Assembly (NCBI RefSeq): GCF_900100115.1
Contig: NZ_FNKL01000004.1
Coordinates: forward strand, 806,001 to 870,000
Reading direction: 5' to 3'
DNA length: 64,000 nt
Source: Chryseobacterium soldanellicola
GTDB taxonomy: Bacteria; Bacteroidota; Bacteroidia; Flavobacteriales; Weeksellaceae
The notes below the pieces were generated by a model. It did no database searches and had not been told where the DNA came from. It saw nothing but the letters and a program-made list of their open reading frames with translations. This document shows, piece by piece, positions 1 to 8,199 of this stretch. Both the position numbers and the translations under genes were made by a program. Every line of letters begins with the position of its first letter. Positions within the stretch are counted from its first letter, which is position 1.

Positions 1-221
1 CAAAGGCCAACGATCTTAAAGATCAGGCAAAAGAAAAGTACGGAGAAGTTTCTGAAAAAGTAAAAGATCAATATGGTAATATTTCATCTACTTTTAAAGA
101 AACAGCTAGTAATGTAGCTCATACCGTAAAAGATGGTTATGACAAATACAAAGATCAGATCGTTTCTAAAACTACAGATGTAGTAAAAGACGTAGAAGCA
201 GGATTGAATGATCTTAAATAA
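1..221 (+). CDS. C-terminal part of a YtxH-like protein (5' end outside window)
   Basis: An open frame enters from the left edge (first full codon at 3) and stops with TAA at 219-221, giving 72 residues. The visible part is charged and repetitive, rich in Lys, Asp, Glu, Ala and Val in a heptad-like pattern (KEKYGEVSEKVKDQYGN), as in the long helical tails of YtxH-type or LEA-like stress proteins. It lies just upstream of a holin-like membrane protein and a small helical protein, a trio that looks like one envelope or general-stress locus. The N-terminus, where YtxH proteins carry a membrane segment, is not in the window, so the family call is an inference. Confidence 0.6.
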   Translation, partial: KANDLKDQAKEKYGEVSEKVKDQYGNISSTFKETASNVAHTVKDGYDKYKDQIVSKTTDVVKDVEAGLNDLK

Positions 222-250
222 TAAATAATTTATTTAAGTAAATTATGAGA

Positions 251-281
251 AGGAACTTTTTGCATTAAAGTTCCTTTTTTT
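251..281 (+). terminator. Intrinsic terminator after the YtxH-like gene
   Basis: Stem aggaacttt (251-259) pairs perfectly with aaagttcct (267-275), followed by a T run. It separates the upstream gene from the holin-like gene at 301. Confidence 0.8.
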
Positions 282-300
282 ATAACTTTAAACAAAAACA

Positions 301-609
301 ATGATTGAAACTATAAAAGAATATGCTTCTAAGAGGATAGATCTATTAAAAATCGAAGCCACGGAAAAGTCTTCTCTTTCGGCAGGTATGATCAGCTATT
401 TTGTGATTCTGCTTGTAGCGTTCGGCTTTTTCATCATTCTGTTTAATTTCGGGATCGCATTCCTCATAGGGCGGGCTTTAGGCGACCACTCCTATGGATT
501 CCTGATTGTTGCGGCTTTTTATTTTCTGGTAATGATTCTTATTATTATCTTTAAGAAGAAAATTGTAAATTACGTTGCCGATCAGGTCATTAAATTTTTA
601 AATCATTAA
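301..609 (+). CDS. Phage-holin-superfamily III (DUF1469-like) membrane protein
   Basis: 102 residues. A short charged N-terminal helix is followed by two strong hydrophobic segments (about residues 30-57 and 64-84) and a basic tail. This is the usual layout and length of the Phage_holin_3_6/DUF1469 family, found in bacterial chromosomes next to YtxH-like genes. Despite the family name these are normally resident membrane proteins, and no phage genes are nearby. The stop is 3 bp before the start of the next gene, so the two are probably cotranscribed. The role is not known from sequence; a link to envelope stress is inferred from the neighbours. Confidence 0.7.
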   Translation: MIETIKEYASKRIDLLKIEATEKSSLSAGMISYFVILLVAFGFFIILFNFGIAFLIGRALGDHSYGFLIVAAFYFLVMILIIIFKKKIVNYVADQVIKFLNH

Positions 610-612
610 ACT

Positions 613-1110
613 ATGAGCAGAAAATACGAAAGCTTAGAAGAACTTAGAAGAAAGAAAAAACTTTTAAAAGGTGAGATTAATGATTTGGAAAACCTTCTGA
701 CATTTAAAAACACTAAAGAAAGTTTAAGTGCTTTTACAAACGGGCTTACCGACCAATATCTGCAGGAAAAAGTAGATGACGACGGTGACGAAAAAGTGGT
801 TCTCAGAAAAGATGTTATTGCAAAACAATTAACTTCTGAAGTTAAAGATTTGTTTATCAACAAAAATACAGCAATGGGAATTGCTAATTCAGCATTTAAA
901 GGAAATGCCGTTGACGCACTTATCAAGTTGGGAATTACAGCATTTGTAGGGAATTTTGCCAAGAAAAACATGAAAAGCCCCAACTGGAAGAAAAAAATGC
1001 TTGGGGTAGCCATGATCTACCTCGCTCCTATTGCCTTAAAATTCGTAAGGAAAAAATTAGAAAGCTATCAGAAAAATAAAAGTGTTTCCAGTATGGAACA
1101 ACTTATATAA
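613..1110 (+). CDS. Hypothetical protein, second gene of the holin-like pair
   Basis: 165 residues, not recognised as a named family. The first 35 residues are highly charged and coiled-coil-like (SLEELRRKKKLLKGEINDLE). A more hydrophobic, Gly/Ala-containing stretch lies around residues 90-145 with one possible membrane-associated helix (MLGVAMIYLAPIALKFV). There is no signal peptide. It starts 3 bp after the holin-like stop, so it is almost certainly in the same transcript. Such proteins commonly accompany YtxH and DUF1469 genes in flavobacteria, so it may belong to the same membrane-associated complex; that is inference. Confidence 0.55.
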   Translation: MSRKYESLEELRRKKKLLKGEINDLENLLTFKNTKESLSAFTNGLTDQYLQEKVDDDGDEKVVLRKDVIAKQLTSEVKDLFINKNTAMGIANSAFKGNAVDALIKLGITAFVGNFAKKNMKSPNWKKKMLGVAMIYLAPIALKFVRKKLESYQKNKSVSSMEQLI

Positions 1111-1138
1111 TGTTGTAGAGTTTTAGCGTCGGAGGGCT

Positions 1139-1400
1139 TTAGAGTTTTATTTTAATCACTCTTAACTCTAACTCTAAAACTCTATTACTCTCGACCTTTA
1201 AAAAGTTGCAGAATTTCGTAAATCAGAATTTTAAAATTTTTATTGATAGTTCTTAACTTCAACTCTAAAACTCTATTACTCTCAAACCCTTAAAAAGTTG
1301 CAGAATTTCATACCAGAGAATTTTAAAGTTTTATTAATAGTTCTTAACTTCAACTCTAAAACTCTATTACTCTAAAACTCTAAAACTCTCAAACTCTAAA
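1139..1400. repeat. Imperfect tandem array, 91-bp period, about 2.6 units
   Basis: Three copies of a unit starting tcttaact at 1160, 1251 and 1342 (spacing 91 and 91). Each contains aactctaaaactctattact, and the first two continue with aaaaagttgcagaatttc and an AT-rich tail. The last unit decays into a short actctaaa microrepeat that reaches the stop codon of the neighbouring methyltransferase gene. It carries no supported ORF. Confidence 0.85.
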
Positions 1401-2114
1401 CAGCTGCCCCAAAATAATCCCCGCCGCCATTGAAACATTGAGGCTTTCTGTGGATTGTGATTTCCCGAATCTTGGGATGCTGATGTTTTTTTGGAGTAAT
1501 TTTTCGGTTTCCGGGCGCATTCCGTTTCCTTCGTTTCCTAAAATTAAATTTAATTTTTGAGGTTTTTCAAAAGTATAAATATTCTCCCCTTCCATATCCG
1601 TTCCGATGTTTACATTCTCTGTGTTTGATAGGTATTCTACCAGGTTTGTGTAAACCATATTTACCCTTGTAAAAGAACCCATGCTTGCCATAATGACCTT
1701 CGGATTATAAAAATCTACGGTGTCTTCGCTGCAGATGATTTGCTCAATTCCAAACCAGTCTGCCAGTCTTATTATTGTTCCTAAATTTCCGGGATCTTGA
1801 ATACCATCCAACACCAATTGTATTTTCTGATCTTCCAATTTCTCTTCTGATTTCAGATAACAAATTGCTACAGAATCTTTAGGATGTTGAAGAAAACTTA
1901 TTTTTTTAAGCTCATTTTCAGAGATATGAGTGACGGGCGTGTCGGTACGGTCCAATTTTTGCGGATCGGTAGATAAAATTTCTTTAATTTTAAACTTAGA
2001 ATTAAAAAGTTCACAAATGATTTTATTGCCTTCAACCAAAAACAAATCGTATTTTTGTCTGAACTTCTTTTTATCCAAAGATTGTAAAACTTTTATTGTA
2101 TGAGCTGTAAGCAT
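1389..2114 (-). CDS. TrmH/SpoU-family RNA 2'-O-methyltransferase
   Basis: 241 residues from the ATG at 2114; a longer TTG start at 2132 is possible but less likely. A GAGGAG motif lies about ten bases upstream of the ATG, unusual for this phylum. The N-terminal 90 residues form a substrate-binding-like domain. The C-terminal part has SpoU signatures: LDGIQDPGNLGTIIR (motif 1), LILGNEGNGM (motif 2) and IPRFGKSQSTESLNVSMA (motif 3), the knotted SAM-binding fold that methylates ribose in rRNA or tRNA. The target RNA cannot be told from sequence. The last codons and the stop come from repeat-like sequence. The gene diverges from and overlaps tamL. Confidence 0.85.
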   Translation of the reverse strand: MLTAHTIKVLQSLDKKKFRQKYDLFLVEGNKIICELFNSKFKIKEILSTDPQKLDRTDTPVTHISENELKKISFLQHPKDSVAICYLKSEEKLEDQKIQLVLDGIQDPGNLGTIIRLADWFGIEQIICSEDTVDFYNPKVIMASMGSFTRVNMVYTNLVEYLSNTENVNIGTDMEGENIYTFEKPQKLNLILGNEGNGMRPETEKLLQKNISIPRFGKSQSTESLNVSMAAGIILGQLFRV

Positions 2115-4697
2115 TATAAGAATTCTCCTCAAAAATATTACAAAATTATATCATTTGCAACATTTGTAGGTCTCCTTTATGCTTGTAGTACCACGAAAAA
2201 AGTTCCGGATGGCGAATATCTGCTTACCGAAAACAAGTTTGAGTTTGAAGATCAGAAGCAGCCTTTCGATAGCGAACTGAAAAATTACGTACAGCAGAAA
2301 CCCAATAAAAAGCAATTTCTGTTTATGCCATTAAGCTTATGGCTCTACAATGCTGCAAATCCAAAATACGATACCATTCTTAATGAATATATGACGTATC
2401 CGAGTGAGATGCGAAATCAAAAGCTGCGGGATTCTCTTTTCATTAAATATAATATGCAGAGCAGTGTCGGGAAAAGCCTTCTCCTGGACAGATTGTATCA
2501 CAATTGGGGATCACCGCCTATTATTCTCGACCCTACAAGAACAGAAAAAGGAGCACAGTCAATTGAAAAAAGATTAACCTATCGCGGATTTTGGGATGCT
2601 GAAGTAAAGTTTAAGCAAAAACTGGATTCAACCGCAAAAAAAGCAGCAGTAACTTATTTTATAACCCATAATGATCCTACTTTAATTAAAGAATATTATT
2701 ATAATATTCCGGATCCTGTTGTTAAAAATATTTATCAGCAAAAAATTCATGAAACGAACATCAGATCAGGGCAAATTCTGGATCAGACCGTACTTGAAAA
2801 AGAAGTGGCAAGGCTTAATGAATTAATGCGGGATTATGGCTATTACAGATTTAACAGCGGCGCAGATGAAGTTTATTTTGTTGCGGATTCTTTAAAAAGC
2901 AGAAAACAGGTCCCTCTGACCTTGGAAATTCACCGCGATTCTCTGGATACTCCTTATAAAGTGTCAACAATCGGGAATATTGATGTCGCAATCGTTGATG
3001 AAGCCGGAGATTTTCCAAAAAATACAACCAAAGACAGCTTACGCGGAATTAGATTTCATAAAGTTAATGACCAATATAAAGACCGAGCCATCTGGAGGTC
3101 AATTATTGTAGGCAGTAAGCAGCCTTACGACCAAAAAAAGCTTGATCTTACGAAGAGAAACCTTTTGGCCATGAATAATTTCAGTATTCTAAAAGCTAAA
3201 GATTCCTTGAGACGGGGCGGCGAAATTGCTCCAAATGACAGCATTGTTGACGTTTTATATTTACTGAAGCCGCTTCCGAAATATGAGCTGAAAGTGGGGA
3301 CAGATATTAATTATTCACAATTATTAAACCTTGGAATTTCTCCATCGGTCGATCTTACAACAAGAAATGTTTTCAAAGGCGCGGAAAACCTTTCTACAAG
3401 CGTTTCCGGAACATTCGGATCTATCAGAAGTCCGCAGGATATCAGCAAAAGGATTTTAGCCTATGAAATCTCTGCGCAGGCATCCCTTAATTTCCCGAGA
3501 TTGCTGTTACCTTTTGATTATTACAAATTTATCCCGAAAAGATACAGCCCGACTTCATCTATTGTTTTGGGTGCTTCAGTTCAGAATAATATCGGATTGG
3601 GAAGAATAAATTTCAATACAGGCTTAAATTATCTTGCAACCGTAAATGATAAGATTTCACATAGATTAACCCTTTTCAATACGCAATTAAGCTTAACTAA
3701 AAACAAAGATGCGTATTATGACTATTTTGTGAATGATGATGCAATCAGGTTTGATATATTTGAGAATTATTTCGCTTATAATCCTTCTGTTGAGCAACAA
3801 TATAATTCCGGTCAGCTTACGATAGATCAGGTTTCTGAGCATATAATTAATGATGAGCAGTACAAGCAAAACTTAAATCCTGCGGGCCTTGACCTTTATA
3901 CAGCATTTAAGGGGATATTAATTAATAAAGACCGGCAGACCGAAGATGTTTTTATTTCTTCAATGATCTATAATTATATTTATAATGAAGTTGGGAAAAA
4001 AGAATATCCAAATGCTTTTTATTTTAACGGAAAAGTAGAGCTTGGAGGAAATATTTTAAGCATTTTTAATCAAAAAAGAAACGATAACTCCATTACAGAA
4101 GAACCAAGGCGAACAATTTTTGGAATTCCTTATGCCCAGTTTATAAAATTTGATTTTGATATAAGAAAATATTTTAAATTTAATAAAAACACCCTCGTGC
4201 TCCGTCAATTTATCGGAGTCGGAATTCCTTACGGAAACTCGGAAAGCATGCCTGTTATCAGATCCTATTTTAACGGAGGTTCAAATGATATCCGGGCCTG
4301 GGTGGCTTTTGGAGGACTGGGACCCGCGGATTCTCAGGTAGATGAAAGGGTTCGTAACTATTTCACGGATAATATTAAGCTTACAACAAACATAGAATTC
4401 AGAGTGCCTTTCAGTGATATGTATGAAGGCGCAATTTTTACGGATATCGGTAACACATGGAGCCTTCATAATTATAATGACGGTTTTGGTGATGAATTCA
4501 GATTTAATAAGTTTTTAGGTCAGGTGGGTGTAGGTAGTGGTGTCGGATTGAGGATAAATGTGGCTTATATTACGCTTAGACTTGATTTAGCCTATAAAAT
4601 TTATGATCCGAACAAACCTGATGGTGACAGATGGAGGTTCAAAGATTTCCAGCCCTTTAAGCCTACTTTAAATATCGCGTTCGGATATCCTTTCTAA
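2100..4697 (+). CDS. tamL: TamL-type BamA/TamA-family outer-membrane lipoprotein
   Basis: 865 residues. A lipoprotein signal ends at the lipobox LLYAC (Cys29). POTRA-like regions fill roughly residues 30-390 and a C-terminal Omp85 beta-barrel roughly 390-865, ending in Phe (FGYPF) like other Omp85 barrels. The barrel contains the conserved IRAW segment (SNDIRAWVAFGGLGP). In Bacteroidota a lipidated TamA homologue called TamL works with the inner-membrane protein TamB in outer-membrane assembly; no tamB is in this window. The start at 2100 is fixed by the signal peptide, and it overlaps the 5' end of the divergent methyltransferase gene by 15 bp. Confidence 0.88.
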   Translation: MSCKHYKNSPQKYYKIISFATFVGLLYACSTTKKVPDGEYLLTENKFEFEDQKQPFDSELKNYVQQKPNKKQFLFMPLSLWLYNAANPKYDTILNEYMTYPSEMRNQKLRDSLFIKYNMQSSVGKSLLLDRLYHNWGSPPIILDPTRTEKGAQSIEKRLTYRGFWDAEVKFKQKLDSTAKKAAVTYFITHNDPTLIKEYYYNIPDPVVKNIYQQKIHETNIRSGQILDQTVLEKEVARLNELMRDYGYYRFNSGADEVYFVADSLKSRKQVPLTLEIHRDSLDTPYKVSTIGNIDVAIVDEAGDFPKNTTKDSLRGIRFHKVNDQYKDRAIWRSIIVGSKQPYDQKKLDLTKRNLLAMNNFSILKAKDSLRRGGEIAPNDSIVDVLYLLKPLPKYELKVGTDINYSQLLNLGISPSVDLTTRNVFKGAENLSTSVSGTFGSIRSPQDISKRILAYEISAQASLNFPRLLLPFDYYKFIPKRYSPTSSIVLGASVQNNIGLGRINFNTGLNYLATVNDKISHRLTLFNTQLSLTKNKDAYYDYFVNDDAIRFDIFENYFAYNPSVEQQYNSGQLTIDQVSEHIINDEQYKQNLNPAGLDLYTAFKGILINKDRQTEDVFISSMIYNYIYNEVGKKEYPNAFYFNGKVELGGNILSIFNQKRNDNSITEEPRRTIFGIPYAQFIKFDFDIRKYFKFNKNTLVLRQFIGVGIPYGNSESMPVIRSYFNGGSNDIRAWVAFGGLGPADSQVDERVRNYFTDNIKLTTNIEFRVPFSDMYEGAIFTDIGNTWSLHNYNDGFGDEFRFNKFLGQVGVGSGVGLRINVAYITLRLDLAYKIYDPNKPDGDRWRFKDFQPFKPTLNIAFGYPF

Positions 4698-4699
4698 AA

Positions 4700-5317
4700 T
4701 TAATCGGGCGAAATTCCTAATAAGAAATAAACTACAGCAATCATTCTGGCGAATATCTCCCGGAATTGATTTCTGTAGTAACTTTCTGGTTTTGTGACAT
4801 CCTGCGCATCAAAACCCAATGCATTCATATTGTTATTCCGGGCAAAAAACAAAGCCCTGAGATTATGAAACCCCTGTGAAACAATGATTACATTTTTCTT
4901 TTTGTAAATATCTTTACAGCGCAGAATGCTTTTATAAGTATTAAAACCTTTAGGGTCTTCTATAATAATTTCTCCGGGTACACCTTCCTGAAAGATTAAA
5001 TAATTTTTCATGGCAGCGGGCTCATTATAGCCTTTACTTTTTTCACCACTTACGATAATTTTCTTAATTTTTCCGTGATGATAAAGCAAAGCGGCGGCAT
5101 CCATTCTTTTTGTAAAATAAGGATTTGACTGCCCGGATTTCATTTTAGGAGAAGTTCCCAATACCAAAGCTACTTCACGAGGCGGGATTTTTGAAATTTT
5201 CGTATAAGTTCTACCGCCTGTAAGCGCAAAAACCCACGCATTGGCAAGGCATATGAGAAGAATACCAATTTCTATCGATATAAAACCAAGATTAAATATG
5301 TTTTTTACAATTCTCAA
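4700..5317 (-). CDS. sanA: SanA/YdcF-like DUF218 membrane protein
   Basis: 205 residues. One N-terminal membrane helix (about 9-33) is followed by a DUF218 domain with VALVLGTSP near residue 50, VSGEKS, and an IIVSQGFHNLRALFFAR stretch typical of SanA. SanA proteins affect envelope barrier function, for example vancomycin sensitivity at high temperature in enterobacteria; the biochemical activity is unclear. Its start codon overlaps the stop of the upstream reductase gene by 4 bp (ATGA type), indicating translational coupling. It converges on tamL with only 2 bp between the stops. Confidence 0.82.
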   Translation of the reverse strand: MRIVKNIFNLGFISIEIGILLICLANAWVFALTGGRTYTKISKIPPREVALVLGTSPKMKSGQSNPYFTKRMDAAALLYHHGKIKKIIVSGEKSKGYNEPAAMKNYLIFQEGVPGEIIIEDPKGFNTYKSILRCKDIYKKKNVIIVSQGFHNLRALFFARNNNMNALGFDAQDVTKPESYYRNQFREIFARMIAVVYFLLGISPD

Positions 5318-6438
5318 ATAAGATCAAAGTTAAGTTTTATTTTTTTACTTTTTGCAATCGACATACACGCCAGAATATGCCCTTTAGCTTCCTCTTTTTC
5401 AGTCAGATACTCATTTTCCAACAGCTCGACTTCACCCTCTTCCAACATACATTCGCAGCTTCCGCAAATTCCCGATTTACAGGAATAAGGAACATCGAAT
5501 TTCTGAACCAGTAACTGCTGTAAAATTTTCTCCTTATTGTTCGGAATCACTGTATTATATTCTTTTCCAAACATTGTAAAATCAATTTCTACATTTTCAA
5601 TCAGAGGAAATTCTTTTTCTATAGGATAAATATCGTCATTAAATTCTTCAAAAAGCTCAAAGTGAATATTTTTCTTTGGAATTCCGTGATGATAACATGC
5701 ATTTGCCAGCGTTTTAATCATTTCTCCCTTTCCGCAGATCAAAACTTCATCCACTGCATCCCAAATTGTCGACTCTTCATCCGTATCATCTAAATGCAGT
5801 ATCTGGTTGATAATCAGGTTTAATTTCTTTGCATCAAGCCTTCCGTAGAAAAATTGATCAGCTGTTTTTTCCCTGGAAAAAAAATAAAAGATCTGCAATC
5901 TGTCGCTATATGTTTTGGCTAAAGTATCCAGCCAGTCTCTATAAACCAATTCCTCTGAACTTTTATTTCCAAAGAATAAAAATAACCTTGTTCGGGGTTC
6001 TTTATGAAGAATATTTTTAAAATGGCTTAAGATCGGCGTGATTCCGATTCCTGCAGCAAAAGCAACAATCGTCCTGAATTCGCTTGGTTTTGATACAAGA
6101 GTAAATCTTCCACTCGGTTCACTTACCAAGAGCTCATCTCCTACCTGATAATTTTTGAATAATTCGGCGGCGGCTCCTTCGGGAGAATTTATTTTTATGC
6201 CTAAAGATATTTTTTTTTCGTACGGTGCGGAAGTCATTGAATAATCATTAATAACTTCTGCCCCATGAGATTGAAATTTTACACTTACGAACTGCCCTGC
6301 CTCAAACTTGAAATTATTATGTAAATTCTCCGGAATTTCAAACTCCAGAGAGAAAGTATTTTTGGTCAGTTCTTCCTTTTTCGCTATTTTTAACCAATGA
6401 AACTGCGTCAGTTTCCCTTTATAGATTTGTTGTTCCAT
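5314..6438 (-). CDS. PaaE-like FAD/NAD(P)H oxidoreductase with C-terminal 2Fe-2S ferredoxin domain
   Basis: 374 residues in the order FAD-binding barrel (about 1-110), NAD(P)-binding domain (about 115-260) and plant-type ferredoxin domain (about 285-374). The cluster ligands are visible as C-x4-C-x2-C at residues 320, 325 and 328 plus Cys358. This is the architecture of PaaE, the reductase of phenylacetyl-CoA epoxidase, and of related flavodoxin-reductase-type electron donors. No paaABCD genes are in the window, so the partner oxygenase is unknown and the substrate should not be assumed. A TATTTTTG -7-like box lies on the minus strand at 6449-6456, in the 32-bp gap to the divergent lipoprotein gene. 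Confidence 0.85.
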   Translation of the reverse strand: MEQQIYKGKLTQFHWLKIAKKEELTKNTFSLEFEIPENLHNNFKFEAGQFVSVKFQSHGAEVINDYSMTSAPYEKKISLGIKINSPEGAAAELFKNYQVGDELLVSEPSGRFTLVSKPSEFRTIVAFAAGIGITPILSHFKNILHKEPRTRLFLFFGNKSSEELVYRDWLDTLAKTYSDRLQIFYFFSREKTADQFFYGRLDAKKLNLIINQILHLDDTDEESTIWDAVDEVLICGKGEMIKTLANACYHHGIPKKNIHFELFEEFNDDIYPIEKEFPLIENVEIDFTMFGKEYNTVIPNNKEKILQQLLVQKFDVPYSCKSGICGSCECMLEEGEVELLENEYLTEKEEAKGHILACMSIAKSKKIKLNFDLI

Positions 6439-6470
6439 AACTTCAATTCAAAAATAGATAAAAAATAATT

Positions 6471-7025
6471 ATGAAGAAGATAATTTTATCCACGTTGGTC
6501 TTACTTGCGGTTTCTGCCTGCAAAAAAGAAAATCAAAAAATTGAAGACAATGCAACACCTGTAGATTCAGTTGCCACCCATGAGCCAGCTCCTGCTGCTG
6601 CGGCTTTAAAAATGATAAATCCACAACAGACTTCTGAGTTTTTGGGTAAAAAGAATGATACCTTATATGTAACAAATTTCTTCGCAACCTGGTGCGGACC
6701 ATGTGTAAAAGAAATCCCGCATTTTAAGAATAAAATCAAAGAATTAAACGGAAAACCCGTAAAAATTACATTCGTAAGCCTTGACAATAAAGACGTCTGG
6801 AATACTGATGTTCCACTCTTTGTGGATGAACAGGGAATTCGTGAAAATACAGTTTTACTTGACGGCCAGCTTCTTGACGGAAACTTTTTTAGAGGGAATT
6901 TCAAAAAATGGGACGGCGGGGCAATTCCTTTCACATATATGAGAAAAGGCGATAAAACCGATGAATATTTAGGAATGATGACCGAAGAATTACTAGATTC
7001 AAAAATCAAATCTTTTCTAAAATAA
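6471..7025 (+). CDS. TlpA/thioredoxin-like periplasmic lipoprotein
   Basis: 184 residues. A lipoprotein signal ends at LAVSAC (Cys17), then a low-complexity Ala/Pro linker to about residue 46, then a thioredoxin fold with the redox motif WCGPC (Cys75 and Cys78). A cis-Pro loop is visible as AIPFTY. Proteins of this type reduce or exchange disulfides in the periplasm, for example during cytochrome c maturation. It is 24 bp upstream of an ABC importer permease and probably shares its transcript. The pairing may reflect redox handling of a metal or haem ligand; that is inference. Confidence 0.85.
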   Translation: MKKIILSTLVLLAVSACKKENQKIEDNATPVDSVATHEPAPAAAALKMINPQQTSEFLGKKNDTLYVTNFFATWCGPCVKEIPHFKNKIKELNGKPVKITFVSLDNKDVWNTDVPLFVDEQGIRENTVLLDGQLLDGNFFRGNFKKWDGGAIPFTYMRKGDKTDEYLGMMTEELLDSKIKSFLK

Positions 7026-7049
7026 ATTTTACAGAATTATTTCTGAATA

Positions 7050-8021
7050 ATGTCAAATAAATTTAAAATCCTGTGTTTTCTGTTCTTAATCGCCATTATT
7101 TCTACTGCGATCATTAACCTGAATACAGGATTTTTAAGTTTAAATATAAATGATTTTTTTAGTGAATCAATAAACAGCCAGATTGCTGAAATCCGTGTTA
7201 ACCGGGTTTTAGTAATGCTTTTGGCAGGAATTTCAATTCCGACTTCAGGTTTTCTGATGCAGGAATATTTTCAAAATCCTTTAGCCGGACCCGATATTCT
7301 GGGAATAACTTCTGTAGCGAGCTTATCGGTTGCGTTTTACATCTTTTTTTCGTCTGATATTCTCCTTCCCGATTTTCTGCAAAACAGCTTCCTGAGCTTG
7401 TCTGCCATTATTGGAAGCTTGTTGTTGATGTTGGTTTTATTGTCAATGTCTAATAAATTTCAGGATAAATCATATTTAATTATTTTTGGTTTTTTGGTTT
7501 CTGCTTTTGCCGGAGCTATTGTTTCTATGTTGCAATTATACGCTGAAAATCAAAGTTTAAAGAATTATATTTTATGGTCTTTCGGAGCTAACAATATGGT
7601 GACGAGAAATCAGATTATTGTTTTATCAATCTTGGTTTTAATTGGGTCTTTTATTTGCTTTAAAACTATAAAACCTTTGATAGGAAACTCACTGGGAAGT
7701 TCTTATGCACAAAGTTTTGGGGTAAATCTGCAACATTTAAAGCTCCTGATAATCGTTGCTTCTTCCTTACTTTCAGCTTCAATTACAGCGTTTTTGGGGC
7801 CTATTTTATTCATAGGAATTATTGTTCCACATTTTTGCAGATTGATCTATAATCCCGCAAAGCTTTGGCAGCAATGGATTTTAAATATGTTTTTAGGAAT
7901 ATTGATGATGCTGTTGTTTTCGATCGTTGCAGAAAAAACGCAGATTCCTTTAAATGTTATAAGTTCAATTTTTGGAATTCCTGTGATCTTGATGATGCTT
8001 TTGAAACATAATAAAGTGTGA
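7050..8021 (+). CDS. FecCD/BtuC-family ABC importer permease
   Basis: 323 residues with 8-10 hydrophobic segments. It carries family signatures: the RVNRVLVMLLAGISIPTSGF stretch (RxPR-like, residues 48-67), QNPLAGPDILG, and a C-terminal GPILFIGIIVPHFCRLI segment that contacts the ATPase. These permeases import iron-siderophores, haem or vitamin B12 across the inner membrane. An ATPase gene follows but no periplasmic binding-protein gene is present here, so the ligand is unknown. Translation starts at 7050, the only Met before the first membrane helix. Confidence 0.87.
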   Translation: MSNKFKILCFLFLIAIISTAIINLNTGFLSLNINDFFSESINSQIAEIRVNRVLVMLLAGISIPTSGFLMQEYFQNPLAGPDILGITSVASLSVAFYIFFSSDILLPDFLQNSFLSLSAIIGSLLLMLVLLSMSNKFQDKSYLIIFGFLVSAFAGAIVSMLQLYAENQSLKNYILWSFGANNMVTRNQIIVLSILVLIGSFICFKTIKPLIGNSLGSSYAQSFGVNLQHLKLLIIVASSLLSASITAFLGPILFIGIIVPHFCRLIYNPAKLWQQWILNMFLGILMMLLFSIVAEKTQIPLNVISSIFGIPVILMMLLKHNKV

Positions 8022-8124
8022 AGGTGAATTGTGAATGGGTGAATTGTCAATTTAAAATAATACGTTATACTTGTCATTCCGTAGGAATCTAAACTACTTT
8101 GTAGAGATGCTTTCAGCATGACAG
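8022..8124. repeat. Two short dispersed repeats between permease and ATPase genes
   Basis: Directly after the permease stop lies a gtgaattgt microrepeat (8024-8050). It is followed by a TGTCAT...ATGACA bounded unit (about 8071-8123) that contains attccgtaggaat and gatgctttcagcatgac hairpins. The second unit belongs to the same broad family as copies near 31928, 40475, 54578 and 54898. Confidence 0.7.
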
Positions 8125-8199
8125 ATAAACCGGAAATAAAATCAGCAAAATCTGCAAGAAAAAAATAAAGATAAGAATCCAGGAAATAAAAGATAGAAT

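Noticed and set aside
301..609. Prophage remnant based on the holin-like name
   Set aside because: No other phage genes, integrase or attachment sites are near; the family is common in chromosomes.
606..1013. Long minus-strand frame opposite the hypothetical gene at 613
   Set aside because: It is the shadow of the plus-strand gene, with a Phe/Ser/Leu-rich composition typical of reverse-strand noise.
1139..1400. Possible CRISPR array
   Set aside because: The units are 91 bp apart, degenerate and contiguous, with no unique spacers between short identical repeats, and no cas genes occur.
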